From: Copromyces sp. CBS 386.78 | Lineage: Eukaryota; Ascomycota; Sordariomycetes; Sordariales; Sordariaceae | Reading direction: 5' to 3' | Assembly (NCBI GenBank): GCA_030685235.1 | Contig: MU839095.1 | Location: 1-64,000, forward strand | Length of the DNA: 64,000 nt | Shown here: positions 37,730 through 48,662 of the stretch, one piece after another | Position numbering within the stretch: position 1 is the first letter of the stretch | Layout of the letters: every line of letters begins with the position of its first letter | Position numbers and translations under genes: made by a program | The notes under the pieces: generated by a model | The model's database searches: none | Seen by the model: only the letters and a program-made list of their open reading frames with translations | Told to the model about the DNA's origin: nothing

Positions 37730-38165
37730 ATAGCGCCTTATTGGCATGGGGTACTTCTCCTGGTTCTCTAGAGGAAATTGTGCGGCGATAAGCGCCGTCG
37801 GATAAAAACCGCTAGCTCCTTTCGGTCGCAAATGAATCGCGCCTACTCTATTTCGATTCTATTTATTGCGGTGCTTACTTACCGCCTTAGTAAATAAGCC
37901 ACTTCCCCTCTACCGCCTTCGATCTAATACTAGAACAATTGAGATACCGCTTTCGTACGCCGCTCCTTCCTCCTAAACCGCCTATAGCAATCGTCCCTTC
38001 CCTATCGTTTGCTCTTACTCCCGCCTCGTTATTATCCCCCAAACTCCTATAATTCTACTAAGGTTTGTATAAGCGCAAGGGCCTCTCCTTTCCCTCTATA
38101 TAAGAACTCTTCCCCGCCGCTATTTTTCGAACTTTCCCTTCTTTCCCATCTAACCAGCTCTTAAG
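37730..38165 (+). promoter_or_regulatory. un-RIPped divergent promoter region in element E
   Basis: A 0.4-kb island of normal composition between the 5' end of the RepHel relic (minus) and the start of the next gene (plus). CTATATAAG at 38096-38104 is a good TATA box. It is followed by pyrimidine runs (CTTTCCCTTCTTTCCC, about 38133-38148) typical of fungal transcription starts, and the ATG comes 63 bases after the TATA box. The left part probably serves the Helitron gene. Confidence 0.6.
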
Positions 38166-39584
38166 ATGGCGTCCTCTTCTACTGGCCGCACTCCCGACCA
38201 TCTTCCCGGCCGCACATCCAACCCTCTAGGCCTCGCAATTCGCGTTGACTGCGGTGCCGTTAAGCGCGGTGTCGACCTCGTCCGCATAATAGACTCCCCG
38301 TCCCCTGAGCTCGCCCGCTCCCTTAGTATAGTAATAGTATTCGCAAATACTTTAGGTATTAACCTTTAAGTTAAACTATTATTTATTATAATAGTTATAT
38401 TTTTCTTATATTATAATATCTAGTATAGTTTGATAATTACAAACTTATTAATAGTACGTATTTAGAATAGCCCGAACATTTATATCACCGTTATATTAAA
38501 GATCCCGTTTAAATTTAATACTAGGTACGCTAGGGAATTGAGGTTTAGTACGAGCTAATTATTAGGAGGGCGGGTTAATAATTTTTCTTTAGTTTACTAA
38601 GCGATTTAGACATCTTTACCGAAGATTTGGCGATTCTATTACTAAAGTCTAGAAAGTAAGTATATAATCGTCGATATTATATATAGAAATTAAGCGAAAA
38701 GTAGAATTATTAAAGGGATTTCTATATTTAAAAATTAAATTATCTATTAGGTTTTATATTTATAAATTGGGTATTAATTTAAATTAGAAGGGATCGTTGT
38801 ACTTATTAAAATTATATAAATCTTTATTTTTAAATTCGTATTTATATAGATAAACTTAGTCCTAGTATACTTTATAATAATTACGCTTAATATTACACTT
38901 ATTAAAGAATTCGGTACGGGAAAAGTCTCGATAATAATTAAAATAAACTTTATTTTCTTTTCGAATATTATAATTTGAGCTGCCGTAAACGTATACTATA
39001 TAAAATTAAGTAACCGGATTACAATTAATAAGGCGGCGAAGAATATTATAGGCTAAATATATAAAGTATAGTATTAGGGGGGTAAGTTAAGTACTAATAT
39101 TATTATTATTATTAATAAATTATATTAAAACGGTTAGGGAATCGGCTAGCGGCGAAAGACTCCTCTTAAGTATATTATTATAAATTATATAATAATTCCT
39201 TTTATAGTAATCGCTAATAATATAATCAACTTATAAATATATACTATTATATTCGGTATAAACTTTACGCTATTAAAAGATATTAATTAAGTCCTCTACA
39301 ATCGCTATATAAAATATATAATTACCGATAACGGGATTACGGTCGCGTATATATTAGGAATGGTAATAATTCGGATAAATAAACCGCTTATTAATAATAT
39401 AAAAAATATATATGCTATTACCGTTTTAATTTTCGATAGGCCGTATAATTCGATAATTAAAATAAATAAATTACTTATCGTTATTATAAAACCGATAGGT
39501 ACTAATAATCGGATTTCGGTCGGTAATAGGGTAATAAATATAATAATAGTAGTATATAAATTTACTAAATTAGCTAAGGGTTAA
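38166..39584 (+). pseudogene. unknown gene carried by element E, 5' end intact and the rest RIP-mutated
   Basis: It starts at an ATG with good context (TCTTAAGATGGC) behind a TATA box. The first 55 codons are undamaged (MASSSTGRTPDHLPGRTS and on; SPSPELARSL near residues 44-53). From about 38330 composition changes abruptly to RIP-like. The first stop is after codon 67, but the same frame continues with scattered TAA/TAG codons and stays open again at 39360-39584, so the original product was at least about 470 residues. I do not recognise the protein: no membrane run and no catalytic motif that I can name. It could be an accessory Helitron gene or a captured host gene. Its divergent position to RepHel suggests it was part of the mobile unit. 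Confidence 0.55.
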
Positions 39585-42500
39585 TTCTTATAAATTAAAG
39601 TATTATTATATAATTAATATAGTTACTAATAGAGTAGGTAAAATATTTTCGTCGTTGCGGCGGCAATAATAATATTTACATTAAATCTGGTCTCTTTCTC
39701 AACGAATTCGAACAGTCTCTTCGTTATCTTATTAAATAATAATATTAATTTAGTTATAAAAATATTAAAATAGAGGGTATATTTATAAATACTATTTACC
39801 GAATTTATATTGAATATCCCGTATAGCCCGGCTAGCCTTGGATTAAATTACTTAATATTAGGGAATATAAATTTTAAATTACGAAAAGTTAATAATAATT
39901 AATAGAGCGTTATATAATTATAATTCCAATTTAAGCAGTTAATCTAAACTAGCTCTCTAAGCCGGCTAGGGTTAGGGTATTTATTGAAGTACTTATTATC
40001 GAAGTGCTTATTATTATTACTATTGTTATCTAACCTCGAATTCTTTACGTATAATAGTTTAACGTTGGCCTTATTATTATTATTACTAACGTTTAAAATT
40101 TATTAACTCTTATATAAAAATATTAATTTCTTCGCTATTAAAGTATTAACGGCGGAATCGTTAAATTACTACGGGTTAAGGTAGGATAGCCGGAGGTTAG
40201 AACGGGATTAGGGCTTTAAATAATTAAGGATTAATCGGTATATAACAATTAATTTGGGTTCGGGTATTTTTTAAGGAAAATAATATAGTATTTACAAACC
40301 CTCTTTTATCGCCGGCGGCGGGATTAGTAGTAAGTTCGGTAGGGGGTTAAATAGAAATTCGTAGACTAAAAGCCTACCGACGTCGCTAAATTCGGTTCTA
40401 AGAGGAAAATATAGTTAATTATTTAAAATATAACGGTTTAATATAAAATATATAAAGGTAATTAGCTAGCCAATATTATCTAAATCGTACCTATAACCCC
40501 CCGCGGCCTAGATTTTAACTTTCGAAGGCACTATTTACCCGTAGGTAGTAGAACGACGCGGTATATTAAGATTCTATATAGGATTTATATATTTTAAAGG
40601 ATTTACCGTTAAATAAATAATATTAGTTAACTAATTAAATAGTTAAATAATATAATAAAGGAGATAAATAACTTATAAAAGTTCGCTTATTATAATAAAC
40701 GTTATAAGTAATTATAATAAAGTTGGGGTTATTTTTACCAACGAATATTAATATTAGCTTTTTGTTAAGGCAAATACTACATCTTTAAATAAATATATTA
40801 TTAAATACTTAATTCTACTCCTAATTACTAGGAGGCGGCTATTAATTAGAATCCATTTTAATTAATTAACTATTTAATTAAATAACTGAAATCTAATTAA
40901 TTAACTATTTAACCGAATAACCGAATAATTAAAATTTCATTAATTAAATATAAGACCGAATTGTAATACTATAACTAATAAATAGAAAAAATAAAAGTTA
41001 AAAAAAACCGTACAATAATATCGTTCTTCTAACTTCTATTAAATAACCTACGTATTGTAAATTAAGTACTTTATACTAATATATTAATATTAATATTTTC
41101 GTCCGGCCACTCTAAAAGAAAATATTAGTAGAAGAACTAGTAAATAGTAGAAAAAAGGCAACCAACCTTCAAAGTAGGATTTTAATTATCTAATATAATT
41201 AATATTAATATTGAAAGGATATTAACTAAAAAAAGAATATATTAGATTCCCATTCCAAGTCCCAATTATAAGGGGAAATATCCTTTTTCTCGCCGTAATA
41301 ATTATTTAATATAATATAGCGCCGCGGGTTTATATTAATAAAATCGAAAACGCCGGTTAATATAAATATTAATTAAAAATAGTAATAATATTGACTAAAA
41401 TTGGTAATAATATTAGTATAATTATTAGCTTCGTTATTCGTCGCTTATATAAAAGAAAAGAAATTAATAAATAAAAAGGATAAATAGGAAGAAGGGGAAG
41501 GGGGACTTACCGGGTTAATACCTTTTCAATATTATTAATACCTTGGTAATAATAGACCTTAATTTTTTCGTTCCCTATTATTAATAATAAAATTAATAGG
41601 AGGAAGTAGAAAGGAGGGGAGTAATAGGGGTACGAACGATATATAATAGGGGACCAACCCGAAGGTGCAATTACCCAAAATCCAAGCGCCAATCTTAATT
41701 ACTTTCGGGTTTTTAATTTACTAAAAGATTTCTGAAATCAAGGTAAATTAATTTTAAAAGGAAGTTATATAATAAAGAGAGAAAATTTAGGATAGGAAAA
41801 GCGGGGGGAAGGGGGTTCTTATACCTTTTTAGGAAGGAGCTAATAAGTATTAGAAATTTCCTAACGGTCTAACTATTAAGGAAATTCTGGGTAGGTCTAG
41901 CGGTAATAACGTAATTATTATTATAATTGCGACTATTTATTTATTGTAAATAGTGGTATTAGTATTGAAGGGAAAAGGATAAAAATAGTAGTAAAAGGTA
42001 GTAAAGGTAATTGTAATTATTTTATTAATATTAAGAAATAGAAGGTAATATTCTTAGGGTAGCGGTCGTACGCCTTCTTTAATATATAAACGTAAGGTAA
42101 TGCGCGCGTACCTCGGCAAAACCCGAGTAAATAATAGCGTAATCGTTTAAAGGCTTAAAATTAATAGATTTTAAAGATTCGAAATAATTTCTAATATTGT
42201 AATAGAAATATAACGATAAAAGAAATAATATTATTAGTATTAGTATTAATTAAATTAAAAAATAGAAAGGGCAAAAGGTATTTATAGTTTAGTATATAAC
42301 GTTTTATCAGCTTATCGGCGTTGGCGAATTACTACGAAGGGGAATTGCCGGCAAACCGGGATAACGAATTACCGAGAGAGCTATAATTCTGGCAATTCGC
42401 GCGGAGGATTTAGGTATGTAAACTAAATTATAGTCACGGGACTACAATTGTAAATATTCTACGCGTAATTATAGTCGTAAATATTATATAAAAAACGACG

Positions 42501-42650
42501 TTCGCGATAGAATTACACCCGCGTTTTTGCGTACGGCTTATTGTAAATAATATAATAGATAGAGACGAATTTACTATATTTACTAGCATTTTTTGCTTTT
42601 TAATATATATAATTAATATTGAGATGTAATAGTTAGAAGGCAACTAAACG
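39585..42650. other. RIP-mutated interior of element E, no gene identified
   Basis: A+T-rich sequence with stops in all frames. Imperfect repeats of AATTAATTAACTATTTAA occur around 40858-40930. Short open frames at 41507-41692 (minus) and 42434-42643 (minus) lack support. GGCAATTCG / GAATTACC / GCCGGCAA motifs at 42330-42405 echo those at 150-190 in the other E copy. Confidence 0.55.
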
Positions 42651-42895
42651 TAATAGTTTCGTACACAGTACGTGTCGCACTTCGAGACTGTGTCCTGGTG
42701 GCCCACTTTTCTTCCTATTTGGTCCTAGTTAGGTGGTCCGTATTTACGCGTAATTGGAGCCTTGTAGATAGAACCGCCGCGCCTTCCTCGCGTCGATGGC
42801 GGGCCTACGGACCGCGCGACCTTTAGTACGTATTCTTTTCGTAACACCCCTGGTGGGCCCGCGCATCTCCTCTCCTCTGGGCATGGGCGTTTCAA
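42650..42895. repeat. right end of element E (GC-rich terminal block)
   Basis: Less mutated than its surroundings. It carries the CCTAGTTAGG inner motif (about 42722), the GCGTCGATGGCGGGCCTACGGACCGCG block shared with 525-560, and the outer terminus CATCTCCTCTCCTCTGGGCATGGGCGTTTCA. The flanking D gag text begins immediately after. Confidence 0.65.
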
Positions 42896-44250
42896 TTATT
42901 ATAATATTCGTAAGCGTAGTAATTAATTAGGGCGTAACGTTTAGAAAATTTATTCTTTATATAGTAATTAATAATTGTTTTATTAATTATATGGGATAAT
43001 TAAACGTTAATGGCGTTTATAGCATTGAAATTTATAGCGGTATTACTTTAATTGATAGTATATTCGGGAGCGGCGGTATTGTTATTAGTTCCTTTAATAC
43101 CGGTTTTATAATAAACGTTAATTTTATTATATTAATTATATTCTTTTAAATTAGTAGCGAATTTATAATAGAAAGTAAATTAGCCGTTAAAGTCGTTATA
43201 GGTTAGGGTATTTTATTAGTAAGCGATAATATTACGAATTTTATTTATAACCTTTATCTTTAAATAATAAATTTTTATAGTATTATCGAAATTATATTTA
43301 TTAACGATAATAATAAATTTATTTTTAAAATCGAATTATTTTATACTTTTAAATATTTTTAAGAATTTAAAATTATAGTATATTTCGAAAGTAAGGTCTA
43401 TATAATTATACTTTATATTAAGATAAATAAGGAAGGCCTCCGCATTCTTCTATTTCTATTTAATTAAATCCTCTTCTTTAATAATAAGTATAATATATAG
43501 CGATAGAGTTCTAAAGGCGTTACCTTTAAAATATAAAAGGATTTACGCAAATTTATAATATTTATCCTAATCGAACTACTAAGTATTTTAAAACTAATAT
43601 AATTAGATTTTATTACGCTAATCTTAGAAAGCCTTAGCCCTTTTAACGATAAAGGTATCCTCGCCTATATAAGTAGCGGGATCTTTACTTATACGAGTCT
43701 TCGGGGTAATTATAATTTCGTTATTAGAATTAAAGGCGGGAATAGAAGCGGGCGGAATAATTTAATTACGAATAACTTTTTTGAAGGCCCTAATTTAAAT
43801 TTCGGCAATTTTCCTAAATTTAGTATTAGCTTTATTAGAGGTAGCGAAATTGTATTTCAATTAGAGAACCTCTTATTAGAAGGTAGTAATAGTATTATTT
43901 TAAGTCGCAATTTATTAATAGGCGGCCTCTAAGGAATTTTGAATAGTATTAATAAATATATTAATTTAAATTAAGTTTGCGTAAATTAATTGTGCGAAAA
44001 TAATAATAATATAAGTGAAAATAATGTATTAAGCGAATTTAATAGTAGTATTGAGGATCTTTTCTATAATTAGGTTATTTAGGTTTTAGAAAGTAATACC
44101 GTTAAAAGATTCGGTAATATTTTTGAAGAGTTGTTCGTATTTAGAATTAACGATAGCGTTAATTATAGAGATAGCGACGTCCAAATTAATAATAGAGGCC
44201 GATATTTATAGTAATTAATTTAATTAATATATTTATTTATTACCTTATAA
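42896..44250 (-). pseudogene. element D: N-terminal part of gag
   Basis: Minus strand. Long stretches are readable between stops, for example LRKSFYILKVTPLELYRYILY near 43555-43490 and KRYALINYYAYEYYN near 42945-42898, where it is cut by element E. The start is probably near 44.2 kb. The fold is that of a Gypsy capsid by position only; no zinc knuckle lies in this half. Confidence 0.6.
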
Positions 44251-44286
44251 TATAAATACAATTTATAGGCTATTTTATAGTTGGTT

Positions 44287-44372
44287 GCGATATAATAAAA
44301 AAGAGGTATAATTGTTATACGATAAAAGAGAGGTATAATTGTAATGCGATAAAAGAGAGGTATAATCGCTAT
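44287..44372. repeat. 27-bp tandem repeat in the leader of element D
   Basis: Three units of RCGATAAAAGAGAGGTATAATTGTAAT, the first enlarged to 32 bp. They lie between the 5' LTR and gag of D. Confidence 0.85.
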
Positions 44373-44485
44373 ATAACAGTTTTAATTTTAATTTTAATTG
44401 TAGGCTCGTTGGAAATATTTACGACGGCGGCGATAAATTTATTTTGAAATATACGTGCGCAGCGTAATAGAAAGGTATAATTAAC

Positions 44486-44715
44486 TATTACGGGGCAATA
44501 TTGTTGGGGGTGAGGTTGGATAAACGTAGTTGTACGAGGAAGGAAAGAAGGAGGAGGGAGGAGTGCGGTCTAGATATAGGGCAGGCTATACCGTGCCCTA
44601 GATCTAGACCGAGGCCTACTAGTGCGTGTATATATGCGGTCCTATTAGCCAATGGCTAATAGACTCGACTATGCAGTGCCTAGTGTTATGTGCTATTATA
44701 GGTAATCCTGTAATA
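44486..44715 (-). repeat. 5' LTR of element D
   Basis: 230 bp, paired with 1838-2067. It is less RIP-damaged than that copy: it keeps GTGCGTGTATATATGCGG and GGTAATCCTGTAATA. GGTAA follows at 44716-44720. Confidence 0.9.
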
Positions 44716-45215
44716 GGTAAGATAGTTAGGGCTATAAATAATATCCTTCTAGAAGGTCTAGCTAGCATAGCGATAGTCGGACCAGTGCCGTCGCAGTAAC
44801 AATAGTTCTCTATAGAAGTCTGGCAGGCATAGAGGTCTGGCCGGACCAGCGCAGTCATAATATCTGGGACGAAATATAAAAAAAGATTACTAAAGATATA
44901 AAGGAAGAATTTTACAAAAATACAATATAGATTATATTAAAGAGTATAGCAATAGTCTTAGTAGAAGTAGTAGACAAGAGCAGGTAGATCGTCCCTAAAA
45001 GTACGGCTTGTAGGAACCTTTTATCTCGTTCTATCGTACCTAGCAAAAACGCTCTTTACGCTATTATCGCTAATGTATAAAAGGGATATAAGGTAGAAAT
45101 AAATATAAAAGAGATAGCTAAAGTAATAGATTGGCTAGAAAATAAGACGTTGAATACTATTAAGTACAACGTTTCTAAGGAGACTATAAAAGATTATTAT
45201 ATTAGGTAGTAGAAA
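44716..45215 (+). pseudogene. RIP-mutated coding remnant at the compartment border
   Basis: Right-hand flank of D. Plus-strand text reads AIVLVEVVDKSR, KNALYAIIANV and IAKVIDWLENKTLNTIKYN, mostly open with a few RIP-type stops (44880-45200). It looks like part of a helical, DNA-binding-like transposon protein, but I cannot name the family. CCTTCTAGAAGG is a palindrome near 44743. Normal-composition DNA starts at about 45215. Confidence 0.4.
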
Positions 45216-46394
45216 GCGGATACAAGGGTGGAGTGGAGGGGGTGGAGGGGACGGCTGCGCTGCCACGGCAGTAGTCAGCCCACGCGTGATCTGCTAGCGC
45301 CCGGTTTATATCCTTCCGACTCCGATAGATAAGCTACCTACCAATAAGTCAGTAACGACCAGCGAACCTCAGGTGCTGTACATTATGTTTTTCTTCAATT
45401 TTTATTTGGCTCAGTTTTGTCCTCCATTTTGTGGTTGTTTTTTCTTGGTCTTTTTCTACGTTGAATCAGTATGGCAAAGTTGCCGTTGGCGCTGCTGCGG
45501 TTGCGACGGTAGAATATCACCCACAGAATTCCGTCTATTCTGTGGTTCAGGGGGGCTATCTACAATACAAAACCGCACGACAAAATCTATAGCATGAGCA
45601 CATACATAATAATCTCAGAACATCTCACTCGGACCTTGCTTTAATATATCTCGGTATTCTCATTGTCTATCTATGCTATGCTAGAGGTGAATATTTCACC
45701 ATAACTAGTCTGCTTCCTAGCTTGTCCAGCCACTTTCAGGCAGTTTTCTTTGTTGCCATGAAGGAATCTTTCCAGCCCTATCACCGATCACTGAAATATG
45801 CTATGTCCCTAAAGATCACAGCGCTGATATCATCCTAGCCTGCCTAAGTGAGTACATGCTGCACTTATAGTACTTATCTCTGACTGATATGAGAAGAGCA
45901 ATGAAGAAAAAAACCGATCGACTGACAAAAGAAATAGTAACGAATGTCTTTCTTTTAACAACTCCCCGGGCCTTCGTTCATTCCTTCCTGGATAAATTGA
46001 TCTGCATCACACATTTCCCACACACATCGCGCACACATCTTCAATGTCGCCTTCGACATTTTTGGGTAAGAACAAAGGACAAAGGAAAATTGGTAATGAA
46101 TGGCTTTTGGGGAAAACCCCAGAGGAAGAGAGGAAGACGACAAGTTCTCCGTTGACACCCTTCTTTCGGTCTTCTTCTTCTTCCTTTTCAAACATCTTTC
46201 TTTTGGGACTGAACAATTCAGTTTGGGTCAATCCTTGGAAGAAGGGGTAGGTCATAGACAAGAGCTAACTCCTCTTATCTACTGATGTCGTGCCTTGATA
46301 TTGATTTGAATGACACAGGGTGCTATCACATGACAATCCGTGCCACGCTAGGTGAACATTTCATCCCAATTGAGCTTACCTTGATGGCTCGCAC
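45216..46394. other. intergenic DNA, normal composition
   Basis: The first un-RIPped DNA after the transposon nest. Several overlapping short open frames on both strands (45889-46285) have no splice structure or recognisable content. I see no gene. It contains the 3' flank of the mucin-like gene. Confidence 0.6.
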
Positions 46395-48662
46395 CTATCT
46401 AGATGCAGGAGCAGACGGTACCTGTGACATAGGGATACTAGTTGTACTAAGGCTAGTACTAGTTGAAGTAGGGGTACTAGTTATACCGGAAATAGTAGTT
46501 GATGTTAGAGTACTCATTGTAATAGACCAAGTTCTCCTTGTGGTAGGGCGAGTACTGGTAGTCCATGAAGGTGTGATTGTCGAAGTAAGAGTTCTCGTTG
46601 TGCCAGGGCTAGTAGTCGTATATACGCGAGTGTTCGTTGTGCAAGGGCTAATACTTGTCGTACTTGAACGAGTATTCGTTGTACTAGGGCTAGTAGTCGT
46701 ATATACGCGAGTGCTCGTTGTGCTAGGGCTAGTAGTCGTATATACGCGAGTGTTCGTTGTGCAAGGGCTAATACTTGTCGTACTTGAACGAGTATTCGTT
46801 GTACTGTGGCTAGTAGTCGTATGTACGCGAGTATTCGTTGTGCTAGGGCCAGTAGTCGTATATACGCGAGTGCTCGTTGTGCTAGGGCTAGTACTTGTCG
46901 TATGTGCGCGAGTGCTCGTTATACAAGGGCTAATAGTCGTAGATGCGCGAGTGCTCGTTGTGCTAGGGCTAGTACTTGTCGTATGTGCGCGAGTGCTCGT
47001 TATGCAAGGGCTAATAGTCGTAGATGCGCGAGTGCTCGTTGTGCTAGGGCTAGTACTTGTCGTATGTGCGCGAGTGCTCGTTATGCAAGGGCTAATAGCC
47101 GTAGATGCGCGAGTGCTCGTTGTGCTAGGGCTAGTGCTCGTTGTGCTAGGGCTAGTGCTCGTTGTGCTAGGGCTAGTAGTCGTATATACGCGAGTGCTCG
47201 TTGTGCTAGGGCTAGTACTTGTCGTATGTGCGCGAGTGCTCGTTGTTCCATGCCGAGTGCTCGTCGTTCCAGGGCTAGTAGTCGTAAAAGTGTGAGTGCT
47301 GGTGGTGCCCGGAAGAGTAATTATTGAGGTCGCGGTGCTGGTCGTTCCGGGGCGGGTGCTTGTGGTGCAAGGACGAGTAGCGGTTGATGTCCCAGTGCTT
47401 GTTGTTCCTGGGCTTACGGTAGTTGTAGTTGGCACATGAGTGGTAGAACAGCTGGTGCGGCTAGAAGTCACTTTAGTAGTGGACGCCGAGGTAACGCCTT
47501 TAATGGTGGTAGAGAAGGTTGTCGCCGTTGTCGGTGCCGTTGTCGTCGGTGAAAATGGGCAGGGAAGGGTGGTGGTAGTGGCAACAGGCGCGGTATGGGT
47601 GACGGTGCTGGTTGTGCTTGTCGGCTTGATCACACTTGGCGTCTGGGTGCTGACAGAAGTGCTCGATGTACTACCAGAGGTGGTGGATTTGGTAACAGAG
47701 CTGCTTCCTCTTTTAGAAGTGCTCGAGGTGCTAGCAGAAGTGTTTGATGTGCTAGCGGAAGTCGGGGTGCGAGAACTGCTCGATGTGCCGGAAGTACTCC
47801 ACTTGCCGGAAGTACTGGATGTGGCCGAAGTGATGGACCGGCTAGCAGAAGTGTTCGCCGTGGTGGCAGAGTTACTTGTACTAGCCGAAGTCGATGTGGC
47901 CGAAGTGGTCGATCCGCTAGCAGAAGTAATCGGCGTGGTCTGGGTGACGCTCGCGGTATTACTTGATGAGCGGAGGGTTGGTGCATGAAGAGTGGGAGAG
48001 CCAGTTGGAGTAGTGCCCAGGCTAGGGTCGCGCACGTATGCGTAGCCGACCGTGTTTCCATCGCCAGGAGTAAAAGATGGGAGCTGTTGTATTTGGAGTT
48101 AGTTGTCCAAAGCTTGAATTTGGGCTTCATGAGCAGCAGATATACCACTTACAGCATATTCATGAGTGTAGAGGACGCACTGGATGCCCTCGAAAGCGCC
48201 ATTGTTACTAACTAAGTAAGCAATGACAAAGTTCTATGGAAAAATCACATTGTCAGCCATGCCTTTCGATTCTCCATCTAGACTTTCAAAACTTACGCAT
48301 GAGGCGTACGATCCATCAGCGACAGGATGTTCCTTGTCATAGTCTGTGGTGGTCTCGCAGTGGGTAGTGCAATGCTCCGGGATGACCGTGTAATTGGCCA
48401 ACAGAAAGCGGCTGCCTGTTTGGGTGTAAGCGGACACTCTGCGATGGGTTTGGGGCCAATAGCTCTACTTACCCAAGAAGGGATCCGAGCCATCTGGGTC
48501 CAAGGGAGCACGAAGGGTACGATTCCCAATCGCAACGGGGCCCAAATAGCCCGGGACAGGAAAGGGATGATGGGTTAGTGCCCGAAACTCGGAGCCCACC
48601 ACAGGCCGAGGCAACAAGAGCCCCAAGACCGCGGTCAAACCGGCCAACAGTTGGCCTCTCAT
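46395..48662 (-). CDS. secreted Ser/Thr-rich mucin-like protein (four exons)
   Basis: Exons 48662-48473, 48415-48297, 48233-48153 and 48083-46395; each intron starts GTAAGT and ends AG, and phases join cleanly to give 692 aa. A signal peptide covers residues 1-23 (MRGQLLAGLTAVLGLLLP, cleavage after VVGS). A compact domain to about residue 150 holds four cysteines (EHCTTHC, ASCNF, IQCVLY). The rest is a Ser/Thr-rich stalk, with 13-residue units such as STRVYTTTSPSTT in the final third, a typical O-mannosylation substrate. There is no C-terminal hydrophobic tail, so a GPI anchor is not evident; it may be cell-wall bound or released. The family is not recognised, and a surface or adhesion role is inference. 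It is the first gene beside the RIP block. Confidence 0.85.
46600..47310 (-). repeat. 39-bp coding minisatellite in the mucin-like gene
   Basis: Units of 39 bp (13 codons, core CGAGTGCTCGTTGTGCTAGG on the plus strand), partly grouped into an 81-bp higher-order unit around 46890-47110. Length keeps the reading frame. The repeat also opens a long antisense frame (46285-47295, plus), which is an artefact. Confidence 0.9.

Larger units (their letters stand above)
23356..42895. mobile_element. element E: 11.7-kb Helitron-bearing insertion (19.5 kb including C)
   Basis: This segment separates the two halves of the D gag. The left end (from 23393) reads TGAAACGCCCAT-TTGCC-AGAGGAG-AGGAGATG and the right end, on the opposite strand, reads TGAAACGCCCATGCCCAGAGGAGAGGAGATG, so the two edges are inverted copies. 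Further in, TCCTAACTAGGA (about 23870) and CCTAACTAGGACC (complement of about 42722) form a second inverted pair. Inside are a Helitron RepHel relic on the minus strand and a divergent gene on the plus strand. The precise outer limits and TSD are not resolved: about 35 bases (23356-23392) left of the inverted end are unexplained. Terminal inverted repeats of this sort are reported for Helitron2-like families; a separate TIR transposon that captured a Helitron is the alternative. Confidence 0.6.
1838..44715 (-). mobile_element. Gypsy retrotransposon D, 42.9 kb with nested insertions
   Basis: Two direct 230-bp LTRs (1838-2067 and 44486-44715) are each bordered on the outside by GGTAA (1833-1837 and 44716-44720). 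This is a perfect 5-bp TSD across almost 43 kb, so everything between is one original insertion plus later arrivals. Coding is on the minus strand: gag about 44250-42896 resuming at 23355-22560, protease/pol N-terminus 22560-21639, RT and RNase H 21181-19900, integrase 19900-19107, then 11937-11410 and 2977-2620. The RT box reads AYLNN near 20724-20738, which is YLDD altered by G-to-A changes. The order RT, RNase H, integrase is that of Ty3/Gypsy. Removing A, B, the MITE and E leaves an element of usual size. All frames are ruined by RIP stops. Confidence 0.85.

Noticed and set aside
23356..42895. Starship-type giant element
   Set aside because: No tyrosine-recombinase (DUF3435) captain gene is readable near either end; the genes found are Helitron RepHel and one unknown.
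45889..46285. cluster of overlapping 60-90-codon frames on both strands
   Set aside because: No frame has introns, domain content or a clear start; the mutual overlap suggests chance openness.
46285..47295. 336-codon open frame on the plus strand rich in Val and Leu
   Set aside because: It is the antisense of the repeat array in the mucin-like gene; the periodic repeat keeps several frames open. The minus-strand gene has a signal peptide and three clean introns.
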